Source: Silanimonas sp021297925 | Lineage (GTDB): Bacteria > Pseudomonadota > Gammaproteobacteria > Xanthomonadales > Xanthomonadaceae | Reading direction: 5' to 3' | DNA: 64,000 nt | Assembly: GCA_027532825.1 (NCBI GenBank) | Contig: JAPZTL010000008.1 | Coordinates: forward strand, 1 to 64,000 | Part shown: positions 17,362 to 25,182 of the stretch, piece by piece | How positions within the stretch are numbered: the first letter of the stretch is position 1 | How the letters are laid out: each line of letters begins with the position of its first letter | Notes under the pieces: generated by a model | Seen by the model: only the letters and a program-made list of their open reading frames with translations | What the model was told of the DNA's origin: nothing | Databases searched by the model: none | Made by a program: the position numbers and the translations under genes

Positions 17362-18713
17362 GCGCCGATGGGCGGGCGCATCCGGCGGCGCCGGCCCCGA
17401 CGCGCGCCGGCGCCGCCCTGCGCGCAGAAGCGGCGCGAGTGCTCGTCGCGGTGCTCGATGACGGGCGCTCGCTGAAAACGGTACTCGCCGAGGTGTTGCC
17501 GCGCTGGAACGACCCGCGCGATCGCGGCCTGATCGAAGCGATCGTTTTCGCGGCCCTGCGCCATGAGCGCCGCTATGCCTTTGTGCTGTCGCGGTGGCTG
17601 TCCCGGCCCCTGCCGGTCGTTTCGGCGAAGGACCGCGTCGTGGCGCGGCTGTTGCTGGTCGGACTGTCCCAGCTGGACGCCTTGGGACTGGCGCCGCACG
17701 CCGCCGTCGGCGCGACCGTGGACGCGGTGAAGTTGTTGGGCCGCGAGGGCTTGGCGGGTCTGTTCAACGCCGTGCTGCGCAAGGCCACGCGAGGGGCGTG
17801 GCCGGTGTCGACCTCGCCTGCGATCCAGACCAGCCACCCCGATTGGCTGCTCGCGCGCCTCGAGGTGGATTGGCCGGGCCGCGTCGAAGCGATCCTCGCG
17901 GCCAACAACGCCGAGGCCCCGGTGTGGCTGCGCGCCAACGCGCCGCGGGTGCCCCGCGAGGCGCTGGCGAGGCGCTGGGCCGATGCCGGGGTCGATAGCG
18001 AACCCGGCGTGGCCGCCGACAGCCTCCGCCTGCTCGAGCGCGCCAACCCTGCGCTATTGCCCGGCTACGACGAGGGCGCCTTCCACGTGCAGGACCTCGC
18101 CGCGCAGCTTGCGGTGGAAGCGCTTGCGCCGGCGCCCGGTGCGCGCGTGCTCGACGCCTGTGCGGCGCCCGGCGGGAAGACCCTCGGCCTGCTGGCGGCG
18201 GTGGGCGCGGCGGGCGAGGTGCTCGCGCTCGACGTCGATGCGCGACGCCTCGAGCGCGTGCGCAGCCTCGTTGCCTGGGCGCAGCCCTCCGGCGCGCATT
18301 TCGAGGCGAGGGTGGCCGACGCCGCCAACGTGCCCGCCTGGCACGACGGCAGCCCCTTCGACGCGATCCTCGTTGACTCGCCGTGTTCGGCGACCGGGAT
18401 CCTGCGCCGCCAGCCCGACATCAAGTCGCACCGCCGCGAGACCGACATCGGCCCGCTCGCGGCGACGCAGGGGCGCCTGCTCGATGCCCTGTTCCCGCTG
18501 CTGCGGCCCGGTGGCCGGCTGCTCTACGCGACCTGCTCGGTGCTGCGCGAGGAGAACGATGCACAGGTCGCGGCCTTCCTCGCCCGAACGCCGGCGGCGC
18601 GCCTCGTGCCGCTGGAGGCGCGCTTCGGACTGGACACCGGCCACGGCCGCCAGCGTTTGCCCGGCGACGACGGCGGGGATGGTTTCTTTTACGCCCTGAT
18701 CGAGCGCGCCTGA
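17358..18713 (+). CDS. rsmB: 16S rRNA (cytosine-967-C5)-methyltransferase
   Basis: 451 residues. N-terminal NusB-like RNA-binding domain (about 20-150), then a SAM-dependent methyltransferase domain: DACAAPGGKT for SAM binding, and both cysteines of the m5C mechanism in DSPCSATG and YATCSVLREEN. Starts with ATGA overlap on fmt, completing the def-fmt-rsmB operon seen in many gammaproteobacteria. Confidence 0.97.
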   Translation: MSADGRAHPAAPAPTRAGAALRAEAARVLVAVLDDGRSLKTVLAEVLPRWNDPRDRGLIEAIVFAALRHERRYAFVLSRWLSRPLPVVSAKDRVVARLLLVGLSQLDALGLAPHAAVGATVDAVKLLGREGLAGLFNAVLRKATRGAWPVSTSPAIQTSHPDWLLARLEVDWPGRVEAILAANNAEAPVWLRANAPRVPREALARRWADAGVDSEPGVAADSLRLLERANPALLPGYDEGAFHVQDLAAQLAVEALAPAPGARVLDACAAPGGKTLGLLAAVGAAGEVLALDVDARRLERVRSLVAWAQPSGAHFEARVADAANVPAWHDGSPFDAILVDSPCSATGILRRQPDIKSHRRETDIGPLAATQGRLLDALFPLLRPGGRLLYATCSVLREENDAQVAAFLARTPAARLVPLEARFGLDTGHGRQRLPGDDGGDGFFYALIERA

Positions 18714-18728
18714 GCGCGGAGCCCGCCC

Positions 18729-20465
18729 ATGACCGACGCCCCGCATCCGCTGTCCCCGAATGATCGCCGCGAAGCGTGGTGGTTCTTCGCGATCGCCCTG
18801 CTGGTGATCGGTGCCGGCTTCGGCCTGCGCGACCCGTGGCCGGCGGATGAGCCACGCTTCGTGCTGGTCGCCCAGCAGATGGTCGACAGCGGCGACTGGT
18901 GGTTCCCCCGGCGCGGCCACGAGCTCTACCCGGACAAGCCGCCGCTGTTCATGTGGCTGCTCGGCCTCGCCTACCTCGCGGTCGGCAGCGTGCGCTGGAG
19001 CTTCCTGCTGCCCTCGCTGCTCGCCTCGATGGGCACGCTGTGGCTGACCTGGGACCTCGCCCGCCGACTGTGGACGCCGCGCGCCGGGCTCTGGGCCGCG
19101 GCGGCGGTGCTGGTGGTGCCCGCCTTCGTCTACCAGGCCAAGCGCGCGCAGATCGACCCGGTGCTCGTGGGCCTCACCACGCTGGCGCTCTACGGGATCC
19201 TGCGCCACCTGCTGCTCGGGCCGGCGTGGCGCTGGTTCTACGCCGGCTGTTTCGCCGCCGGGCTCGGGGTGTGGACCAAGGGCGTGGGCTTCCTGCCGCT
19301 GTTCGCGCTGCTGCCCTTCGCGCTGATGCGCTGGAAGGGCTGGAGCGGCATCGCGCCGCTGGGCGGTGGCAACGGCGGGCGCTGGGGCGCGGGCGTTGCG
19401 ATGTTCTTCGCCGCGATCCTCGCGTGGTTCCTGCCGATGCTGCTGATGGCGCTCTACGACGGCGACCCGTCGCACCGCGCCTACCTCGACAACCTGCTGT
19501 TCAAGCAGACCGTCACCCGCTACGCCGACGCGTGGCACCACCACGAACCGGCCTGGTACTTCCTCGAGGTGATCGCGCTGTTCTGGGCGCCGTTCTCGAT
19601 CGCGATGCTCTGGCTGCTCCTGCCGTGGCGCGCGGCGTGGCTGTCGCGCGATGCGCGCGTCTGGCTGCCGCTGGCCTGGGCGCTGCTGGTGATCGCTTTC
19701 TTCACTGGCAGCACCGGCAAGCGCGACATGTACATCCTGCCGGCGCTGCCGGGTTTCGCCTTGGCCGCGGCCCCGTACCTCGAGGCCATCGCCCGGCGGA
19801 AGGGTTTCCGGCGCGCGATGCTGGGATGGAGCGTGCTGCTCGGCGCTGCGCTGCTCTGCGGCGGCCTCGCGGCCCTGTTCGGCGAGCCGCGTTTCGAGGC
19901 GCGGATCGTCGCCGAACGCGGCCTCGGCGTCGAAGCCGTCTGGCTGTGGGGGATGCTGGTGGCGGTCGGCGGCCTCGGCCTCGCCGCGGTGGCGGCGGCG
20001 CGCATGCGCCATGCGCTCGTCGCCCCGGCGGCGCTGCTGGTGGCGCTGTGGCTCGGCTGGGGCCTCGTCGTGCATCCGTTGCTCGACGAGGAGAACTCGG
20101 CGCGTGGGATCGTGCAGCGCGCGCAGGCGGCGCTGCCGCCCGGCGGCGAGTTGGGCCTGCTGGCATGGAAGGAGCAGCACCTGCTGCAGGCCGGGCTCGA
20201 TACCGCCGAGTTCGGCTTCTGCCCGGACGACAGCGACGGCGCTTGCCACGCACGGCAGACGGCCAAGGCGGTGGCCTGGGTGCGCGCGGCGCCAGCGACG
20301 CGCCGTCTGCTGGCCCGCGACCTGCCGGGCTACGGGTGCATCGACTTCGATGCCCCCGGCAATGTGGTGCTCGGCACCGCCAACCGGCGCCATTTCGAGC
20401 TGGTGGGCGCATCGGCGCTCCAACGATGTGAGGCCGCGACCGACGCCGGGCCCGGCGCGCGCTGA
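18729..20465 (+). CDS. Glycosyltransferase family 39/83 membrane protein, ArnT-like
   Basis: 578 residues with about 11-12 transmembrane helices. N-terminal loop DPWPADEPRFVLVAQQM carries the acidic DE pair typical of PMT/ArnT transferases, and YPDKPPLFMWLLGL is the conserved second motif. These enzymes use polyprenyl-phosphate sugars to modify lipid A or other targets on the periplasmic side. The next genes (convergent) are a PhoPQ-like system, so a regulated lipid A role is plausible but unproven. Starts 15 bp after rsmB and may be read from that operon. Confidence 0.85.
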   Translation: MTDAPHPLSPNDRREAWWFFAIALLVIGAGFGLRDPWPADEPRFVLVAQQMVDSGDWWFPRRGHELYPDKPPLFMWLLGLAYLAVGSVRWSFLLPSLLASMGTLWLTWDLARRLWTPRAGLWAAAAVLVVPAFVYQAKRAQIDPVLVGLTTLALYGILRHLLLGPAWRWFYAGCFAAGLGVWTKGVGFLPLFALLPFALMRWKGWSGIAPLGGGNGGRWGAGVAMFFAAILAWFLPMLLMALYDGDPSHRAYLDNLLFKQTVTRYADAWHHHEPAWYFLEVIALFWAPFSIAMLWLLLPWRAAWLSRDARVWLPLAWALLVIAFFTGSTGKRDMYILPALPGFALAAAPYLEAIARRKGFRRAMLGWSVLLGAALLCGGLAALFGEPRFEARIVAERGLGVEAVWLWGMLVAVGGLGLAAVAAARMRHALVAPAALLVALWLGWGLVVHPLLDEENSARGIVQRAQAALPPGGELGLLAWKEQHLLQAGLDTAEFGFCPDDSDGACHARQTAKAVAWVRAAPATRRLLARDLPGYGCIDFDAPGNVVLGTANRRHFELVGASALQRCEAATDAGPGAR

Positions 20466-20469
20466 GGCC

Positions 20470-21789
20470 TCAGCCGGCGGCCCCGGCGCCGGGCAGCTCG
20501 AGGCGCACCTCGAGGCCGCCGCCATCCGCGCGCCGGACATCGAGCCGGCCGCCGTAGCTGTCGACGATGTCGCGGCTGATGGCCACGCCGAGCCCGGTGC
20601 CTGGCAGCCGTTCGTCGAAGCGCAGCCCGCGCTGGCCGAGTTGATCGATCTGCGCATCGGAAAGACCGGGGCCATCGTCGACGATGGTGATGCGCAGCGG
20701 GCCCGGACCGGCCTCGATCCGCACCTGCACCTCGTGGCGCGCCGCGCGGCAGGCATTGTCGACGAGGTTGCCCAGCAGTTCGTGCAGGTCGCTCGCCTCG
20801 ATGCCGGCCATGCACGAAGCCGGCGCGTGGAGCGACAGCCGGACCGGGCCGTCCGCATGGAGCCGCTCGAACATCGCGACCAAGCGCCGGGTCTCCGCGG
20901 CGGCGTCGCAGCGGGCATGGGCGCGCCGGGCATCGGCCGAGGCCGCGGCAAGGTGGCGGTCGACGACGGCATCGATGCGCGCGAGCGCGTCCTGCAGTTC
21001 GGCGTCCGCCGGATCGAGGCGCGTGCGCAGCAGGGCCAGCGGGGTCTTCAGAGCGTGGGCGAGGTCGCCGGCGCGTTTCCTGCCGCGCTCGGCGAGGCGG
21101 CCGTTCTGGCGCAGCAGTTCGTTGACTTCATCGGTGAGATCCGCGAGTTCCCGGGGACCGCCCGGGTCGAGCGCCTCCGCTTCGCCGCGACGGACTGCCG
21201 CCACTTTCTCTCCGAGCCGTTGCAGCGGAGCGAGGCCCATCCTCACCTGCAGCGCCACGCTGGCCGCTGCCAAGAGCACCAGGCCCACCACCCCGCCCCA
21301 GAGCAGGCGACCGAGCCGCTCGATCTCGGCATCCAGACCCGCGCGCGGCCCGGCCACGCGGAGGTCGAGGGGAACCTCGAGCCCCGCCAGCATCACGCGG
21401 CGTTCCAGCACCCGCAGCGCCTCCCCGGCCGGGCCCACGGCATCCCGCCCGCGCGGCGCGACGGGGGCTTCACCGGCGTCCAGCGCGCCGTCCCACAGCG
21501 ATCGCGAACGCAGCACGGCCTCGCCGCCCTGCGCGACCTGCCAGTACCAGCCCGACCGCACGCGGGCGAAACCGGCCTCGTCCGGCGCGCGCTGCAGGCT
21601 GGGCAGGCCGTCGGCTTCGACGTCGATGCCGGCGGCGAGCGCATCGAGCTTCGAGCCGAGCCGTTCGTCGTAGGCGCGTTCGACGGCGTCGGCGAAGGCC
21701 CACTGCAACCCGGTCGCGCCAGCGACGGCCAGCACCGCGATCGGCAGCAGCGCGGACCACAGCAGGCGGCCGCGGAGGCTCGTGCTCAC
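20470..21789 (-). CDS. Sensor histidine kinase, PhoQ-like
   Basis: 439 residues, GTG start overlapping the regulator stop (GTGA). Two membrane helices (about 8-30 and 162-182) enclose a periplasmic domain of about 130 residues. Then HAMP, the H-box GDLAHALKTPLA (His245), N-box ELLGNLVDNA, G1 DDGPGLS and G2 GTGLGVAI. The H-box form and gene order fit the PhoQ-like group that responds to cations or envelope stress. Ends 5 bp from the convergent glycosyltransferase. Confidence 0.9.
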   Translation of the reverse strand: MSTSLRGRLLWSALLPIAVLAVAGATGLQWAFADAVERAYDERLGSKLDALAAGIDVEADGLPSLQRAPDEAGFARVRSGWYWQVAQGGEAVLRSRSLWDGALDAGEAPVAPRGRDAVGPAGEALRVLERRVMLAGLEVPLDLRVAGPRAGLDAEIERLGRLLWGGVVGLVLLAAASVALQVRMGLAPLQRLGEKVAAVRRGEAEALDPGGPRELADLTDEVNELLRQNGRLAERGRKRAGDLAHALKTPLALLRTRLDPADAELQDALARIDAVVDRHLAAASADARRAHARCDAAAETRRLVAMFERLHADGPVRLSLHAPASCMAGIEASDLHELLGNLVDNACRAARHEVQVRIEAGPGPLRITIVDDGPGLSDAQIDQLGQRGLRFDERLPGTGLGVAISRDIVDSYGGRLDVRRADGGGLEVRLELPGAGAAG

Positions 21790-22448
21790 GCGTCGCCCAG
21801 ACGGAAGCCGAGGCCCCGCTCGGTGTGCAGCAGCCGGTGCGGCGCGAGCTTCCGGCGGATGCGCCCGACCTGCACGTCGATCACGTTGGAGTCGAGGTCG
21901 AAGTCGCGGTCGTAGACGTGCTCGGCGATCTCGCTGCGCGGCACGGTCCGCCCGGCGCGATGGGCGAGAAAGGCCAGAACCCGGTACTCGCCCGCGGTCA
22001 GTGCGAGGGTCTCGCCGCCGAGCCGGAAGCGGCAGGCCACGGTGTCGAACTCCAACGGGCCGATGCGGATCGTGGCCGACGCGTGCCCGCCCGCCCGGCG
22101 CATCAGGGCCTTGAGGCGAAGCACCACTTCGTCGATCTCGAAGGGCTTGGTCAGGTAGTCGTCCGCGCCGGCGCCGAAGCCGGCGAGCTTGTCGCTCCAG
22201 CGGTTTCGTGCGGTGAGGACCAGCACCGGAAAGCGTCGTTCGGCGTCGCGCCAGGCCTGCAGCACGGACACGCCGTCGCGGCGCGGCAGTCCGAGGTCGA
22301 GCACGGCGGCGTCATAAGGCTCCTCGCGGCCCAGCCAGAGCGCTTCGTCGCCGTCGTCGACGGCGTCCACCACCCAGCCGGCGCCACGAAGCGCTTGCGC
22401 CAGCTTGGCCCGCAGGGGGGCGTCGTCCTCGACCAGCAGCACGCGCAT
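21786..22448 (-). CDS. OmpR/PhoP-family response regulator
   Basis: 220 residues. Receiver domain with VEDD acid pocket (7-10) and phospho-acceptor Asp51, Lys in TARN...TKPF; C-terminal winged helix (about 125-218). ATG 22448 is set by the receiver start MRVLLVEDD; the in-frame extension upstream is Arg-rich and lies in the PepSY gene. Overlaps the PepSY stop by one base (TGATG) and the kinase by four. Confidence 0.95.
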   Translation of the reverse strand: MRVLLVEDDAPLRAKLAQALRGAGWVVDAVDDGDEALWLGREEPYDAAVLDLGLPRRDGVSVLQAWRDAERRFPVLVLTARNRWSDKLAGFGAGADDYLTKPFEIDEVVLRLKALMRRAGGHASATIRIGPLEFDTVACRFRLGGETLALTAGEYRVLAFLAHRAGRTVPRSEIAEHVYDRDFDLDSNVIDVQVGRIRRKLAPHRLLHTERGLGFRLGDA

Positions 22449-22738
22449 CAGTCGTCCTCGATCCGTCGCCCGTCGCGGGCGTCGAGTTCGATCTCGCGGA
22501 CGCGGCCGTCGGGGCCGATCAGCTCGATCTCGTAGACCCAACGCCCGTCGTCGCGCTCCAGTTCCGCGTCGAGCAGGCGCTCGCCCTCGCGCAGCGGCAC
22601 GCGGTCCAGCAGGGCGTCGAGCGACAGCACGTCGCCACGCTCGACGGCCGCGCGGGCGCGATCGTGGTCGTCGTCCGCGCGCAGGGTGGGCGCGGCGGCG
22701 AACACGGCGAGGACGAGCAGGGAAGCGGCGGTGCGCAT
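22448..22738 (-). CDS. Small exported PepSY-domain protein
   Basis: 96 residues. Signal peptide (1-20, LLVLAVFAAAPTLRA), then one PepSY domain ending in RWVYEIELIGPDGRVREIELDA-like strands (quoted in part). PepSY proteins are thought to bind or inhibit peptidases or sense the periplasm. It is the first gene of PepSY-regulator-kinase, a common arrangement in which it may tune the sensor. Confidence 0.88.
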   Translation of the reverse strand: MRTAASLLVLAVFAAAPTLRADDDHDRARAAVERGDVLSLDALLDRVPLREGERLLDAELERDDGRWVYEIELIGPDGRVREIELDARDGRRIEDD

Positions 22739-22759
22739 GAGGCCATGCTCCGGGCGGCG

Positions 22760-22800
22760 ATTAAACAAACCGTGAAAAATCGCCTCAAGGGCGGTTGAGG
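22760..22800. promoter_or_regulatory. Promoter of the PepSY-regulator-kinase operon with inverted repeat over the -35
   Basis: On the minus strand TTGAGG (22788-22783), a 17-bp spacer, then TTTAAT (22765-22760). The -35 is one arm of the inverted repeat CCTCAA-GGGCGG-TTGAGG (22783-22800), a candidate operator shared with the divergent PepSY gene. Confidence 0.6.
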
Positions 22801-22853
22801 TCCGGCCGGCCAGTCTGGCGCCGTCCACTCCCGGACCCCAATGGAGCATCGCC

Positions 22854-23306
22854 ATGCGCAAGACCCCTGTCCTGACCACCCTCGCCGTCGTCCTCGCCAC
22901 CGCCGCTGGCACCGCGAGTGCCGACGGCTGGTTCGGCAAGCCCGCCATCTCCCTCGAGCAGGCCGTGGCCAAGGCCCAAGCCGCCGGCTACACGTCGATC
23001 CGCGGCGCCGAGTACGAGGATGGCGCGTGGGAAATCCGCAGCAACCGCCCCGATGGCTCGCGACTCACCGTGTTCGTCGACGCCACGACGGGCGACATCC
23101 TCTCCCCCGCCCAGCCCGGCCAGACGCAGCTCGCGCCGGCGGAGGTCATGGCGAAGCTCGCGGCGGCGGGTTATTCCGAGGTGCGCGAACTCGAGCGCGA
23201 AGACGGCTTCTGGACGGCGGAAGTCCGTTCCACCGCCGGCTTCAGCCGCGATGTCCGCGTGCATCCGATCAGCGGGGCCGTCACGAACGAGGCGTGGGAC
23301 GACTAA
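22854..23306 (+). CDS. Periplasmic protein with two PepSY domains
   Basis: 150 residues. Signal peptide (1-23, ending TASA), then two PepSY repeats (about 31-80 and 90-148), each with the pattern ...EQAVAKAQAAGY...EYEDGAWEI and ...EVMAKLAAAGY...EREDGFWTAE. It is divergent from the PepSY-regulator-kinase operon and is probably a target or partner of that system. Its stop overlaps the convergent GT2 stop by 3 bp. Confidence 0.88.
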   Translation: MRKTPVLTTLAVVLATAAGTASADGWFGKPAISLEQAVAKAQAAGYTSIRGAEYEDGAWEIRSNRPDGSRLTVFVDATTGDILSPAQPGQTQLAPAEVMAKLAAAGYSEVRELEREDGFWTAEVRSTAGFSRDVRVHPISGAVTNEAWDD

Positions 23307-24076
23307 CGCCCCCGCAGCAGCCGGTACTTCATCGCGGCATAGCGGGCGTGCAGCGCATGGAAGCGCCATGCGCCCGGCCCGTCGAGCAGGCCGCCCCGCA
23401 GCACGAGGTTCTTCAGCAGGTAGGCCAGCGCAGCGGCGCTGGCGCGGCCGGGCGGCACCGCGACGCGCCGACCCGCCGCCGTCGCCCGCGCCGCGCGGTC
23501 CTCGGCCCAGAGCCGGGCATAGCGCTGCAGCTTGGCCCAGTACTCGGCGTCCGAGCGGGCGGTGTCGTGCTCCATGCGCACCGTGCTGGCGATGACGCGC
23601 TGGCCGCGCGTGTCGAGGCGCTCGTGCACGGCGAGTTCCTCGTGGCGGCAGTGCGCGCGGAACAGCCGCTCGACCGGCTCGGCGGCGAAGCTGCCGCGGT
23701 GCATGACGGTGCCGAGGAAGCGCGTCCGCCGCGGCAGTGTGACCACGTCCGCCGATTCGAGGCGGCCCGAGGCGAACAGGGTCCGCAGGGCGTCGAGGGC
23801 GTCGTCCTCCAGCCATTCATCGGCATCCAGCAGCAGCACCCAGGGCTGCATCGCCTGCGCGATCGCGAGGTTCTTCTGCCGGGCGAAGCCCAGCCACGGC
23901 TGTTCGACGATGCGTGCGCCCAGCGCCGCGGCGCGTTCCCGGGTGGCATCGCGCGAACCCGAGTCGACGACCACGACCTCGGCGCAGACGGCGCGCAGGC
24001 TCGCCACGCAGCGCTCGATGCGGTCGGCTTCATTGCAGGCGACGACGACGCCGGAGAGGGGCAGGGGAGCGGGCAT
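23303..24076 (-). CDS. Glycosyltransferase family 2, WaaE/KdtX-like
   Basis: 257 residues from ATG 24076. GT-A fold: VVACNEADRIERCVASL at the start and the metal-binding DADEWL motif. The YWAKLQRYARLWAEDRA-type segment and the C-terminal YLLKNLVLRGG...ALHARYAAMKY match lipopolysaccharide-core beta-1,4-glucosyltransferases of the WaaE group. Probably adds a sugar to the LPS core at the inner membrane. No ribosome site: the TACGAT -10 ends 6 bp before the ATG, so the mRNA may be leaderless. Confidence 0.88.
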   Translation of the reverse strand: MPAPLPLSGVVVACNEADRIERCVASLRAVCAEVVVVDSGSRDATRERAAALGARIVEQPWLGFARQKNLAIAQAMQPWVLLLDADEWLEDDALDALRTLFASGRLESADVVTLPRRTRFLGTVMHRGSFAAEPVERLFRAHCRHEELAVHERLDTRGQRVIASTVRMEHDTARSDAEYWAKLQRYARLWAEDRAARATAAGRRVAVPPGRASAAALAYLLKNLVLRGGLLDGPGAWRFHALHARYAAMKYRLLRGR

Positions 24077-24081
24077 CCCGC

Positions 24082-24088
24082 TATCGTA
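24082..24088. promoter_or_regulatory. Overlapping divergent -10 elements (GT2 / GT4 genes)
   Basis: CTATCGTAGG gives TATCGT on the plus strand (24082-24087) and TACGAT on the minus strand (24088-24083). The minus transcript would start at the GT2 ATG; the plus leader is about 27 nt. Confidence 0.55.
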
Positions 24089-24120
24089 GGCGCCCCGTCG
24101 CATCGACCGCCAATCCGCCC

Positions 24121-25122
24121 ATGCGCATCGTCCACCTGCTGCTGACGTCACGCTTCGCGGGCAGCGAGCGGTACGCGATCGAGTTGGCGGCAGGCCAGGC
24201 CGAGGCCGGGCACGACGTCACGCTGGTGCTGCGCCGCGCCGCGCTGGCCGACCGCCCCGATGCCCCGGGTCGCCACCTGCCGCCCGGCCTGCCGATCGTC
24301 ACGGTGCCGGACTGGTGGGCCGGCTGGCATGCCCGCCGTTGGCTGCGCCGGCACCGGCCGGAGGTCGTGCACGCCCACCTGAGTGCGGCCTGCAAGGCGC
24401 TCCGCGGCCTCGAGGGGCCCGTCCGCGTGGCGACGCTGCATATCGCCTACAAGCCACGCCAGCATGCGCATCTCGACGGCCTCATCGCGGTCACGCCAGC
24501 GCAGCAGGCGGGGTTGCCCGCCGGGATCGCCGCCCGCAGCGTGCAGATCGACAACTGGACCCGGGCGCGGCCTGCGGACGAGGGCGCGCGGCGGCGCGTG
24601 CGCGAGGGGCTGGGCATCGGCGATGACACGGTCCTGCTCGGCACGCTGGGCCGCGTCGAGCCCTCGAAGGGCCACGACGTGCTGCTCGAGGCCTTCGCCG
24701 CCGCTGGGTTCAGTGATCGCGTACGCCTCGTCGTGGTCGGCGGCGGCAGCGCGCTCGAGGACTTGCGCCGCCGTGCGCCGAACGGGGTCCACTTCGCCGG
24801 CTTCACCAACGAGCCGGCCGCCTGGCTGGCGGCCATGGATGGCTTCGTCTCCGCCGCACGCAGCGAGCCCTTCGGCTTGGTCTTCCTCGAGGCGATGGTG
24901 GCGGGCTTGCCGATCCTCGCGACGGCCACCGAGGGCGGGCGCCACTTGGGCCCGCGCTTCGGCTCGCCGCTGGTGCCCCCGGGCGATGCCCCGGCGCTGG
25001 CCCAAGCCTTGAGGGCCTTCGTCGGCGGCGGCCTCGGACGCCGGGCCTATGCCATGGACGACTTCCGGCTGTCGGTCCAGCTGCCCCGCTTCGAGGCCTT
25101 CTACCGCTCGCTCGCCCGCTGA
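24121..25122 (+). CDS. Glycosyltransferase family 4
   Basis: 333 residues, GT-B fold. MRIVHLLLTSRFAGSERYAIEL binds the acceptor side (quoted part GSERY). Donor side: LGRVEPSKGHDVLLEAF and the E-x7-E motif in EPFGLVFLEAM. Such enzymes build LPS core, O-antigen or other surface glycans; the adjacent WaaE-like gene suggests LPS. Donor sugar unknown. Confidence 0.9.
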   Translation: MRIVHLLLTSRFAGSERYAIELAAGQAEAGHDVTLVLRRAALADRPDAPGRHLPPGLPIVTVPDWWAGWHARRWLRRHRPEVVHAHLSAACKALRGLEGPVRVATLHIAYKPRQHAHLDGLIAVTPAQQAGLPAGIAARSVQIDNWTRARPADEGARRRVREGLGIGDDTVLLGTLGRVEPSKGHDVLLEAFAAAGFSDRVRLVVVGGGSALEDLRRRAPNGVHFAGFTNEPAAWLAAMDGFVSAARSEPFGLVFLEAMVAGLPILATATEGGRHLGPRFGSPLVPPGDAPALAQALRAFVGGGLGRRAYAMDDFRLSVQLPRFEAFYRSLAR

Positions 25123-25145
25123 GTGCAGCGGGGCGCCGCGGGGCG

Positions 25146-25151
25146 TATCCT
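25146..25151 (+). promoter_or_regulatory. -10 element of trkA-trkH
   Basis: TATCCT, 31 bp before the trkA GTG; GGGGAG (25174-25179) is the ribosome site. Confidence 0.5.
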
Positions 25152-25182
25152 CCGCGCCGGAACGGCGGCGTGCGGGGAGCGC

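Noticed and set aside
18054..20972. 972-codon minus-strand ORF
   Set aside because: Runs antisense through rsmB and the ArnT-like gene; low-complexity Arg/Gln/His protein with no domains.
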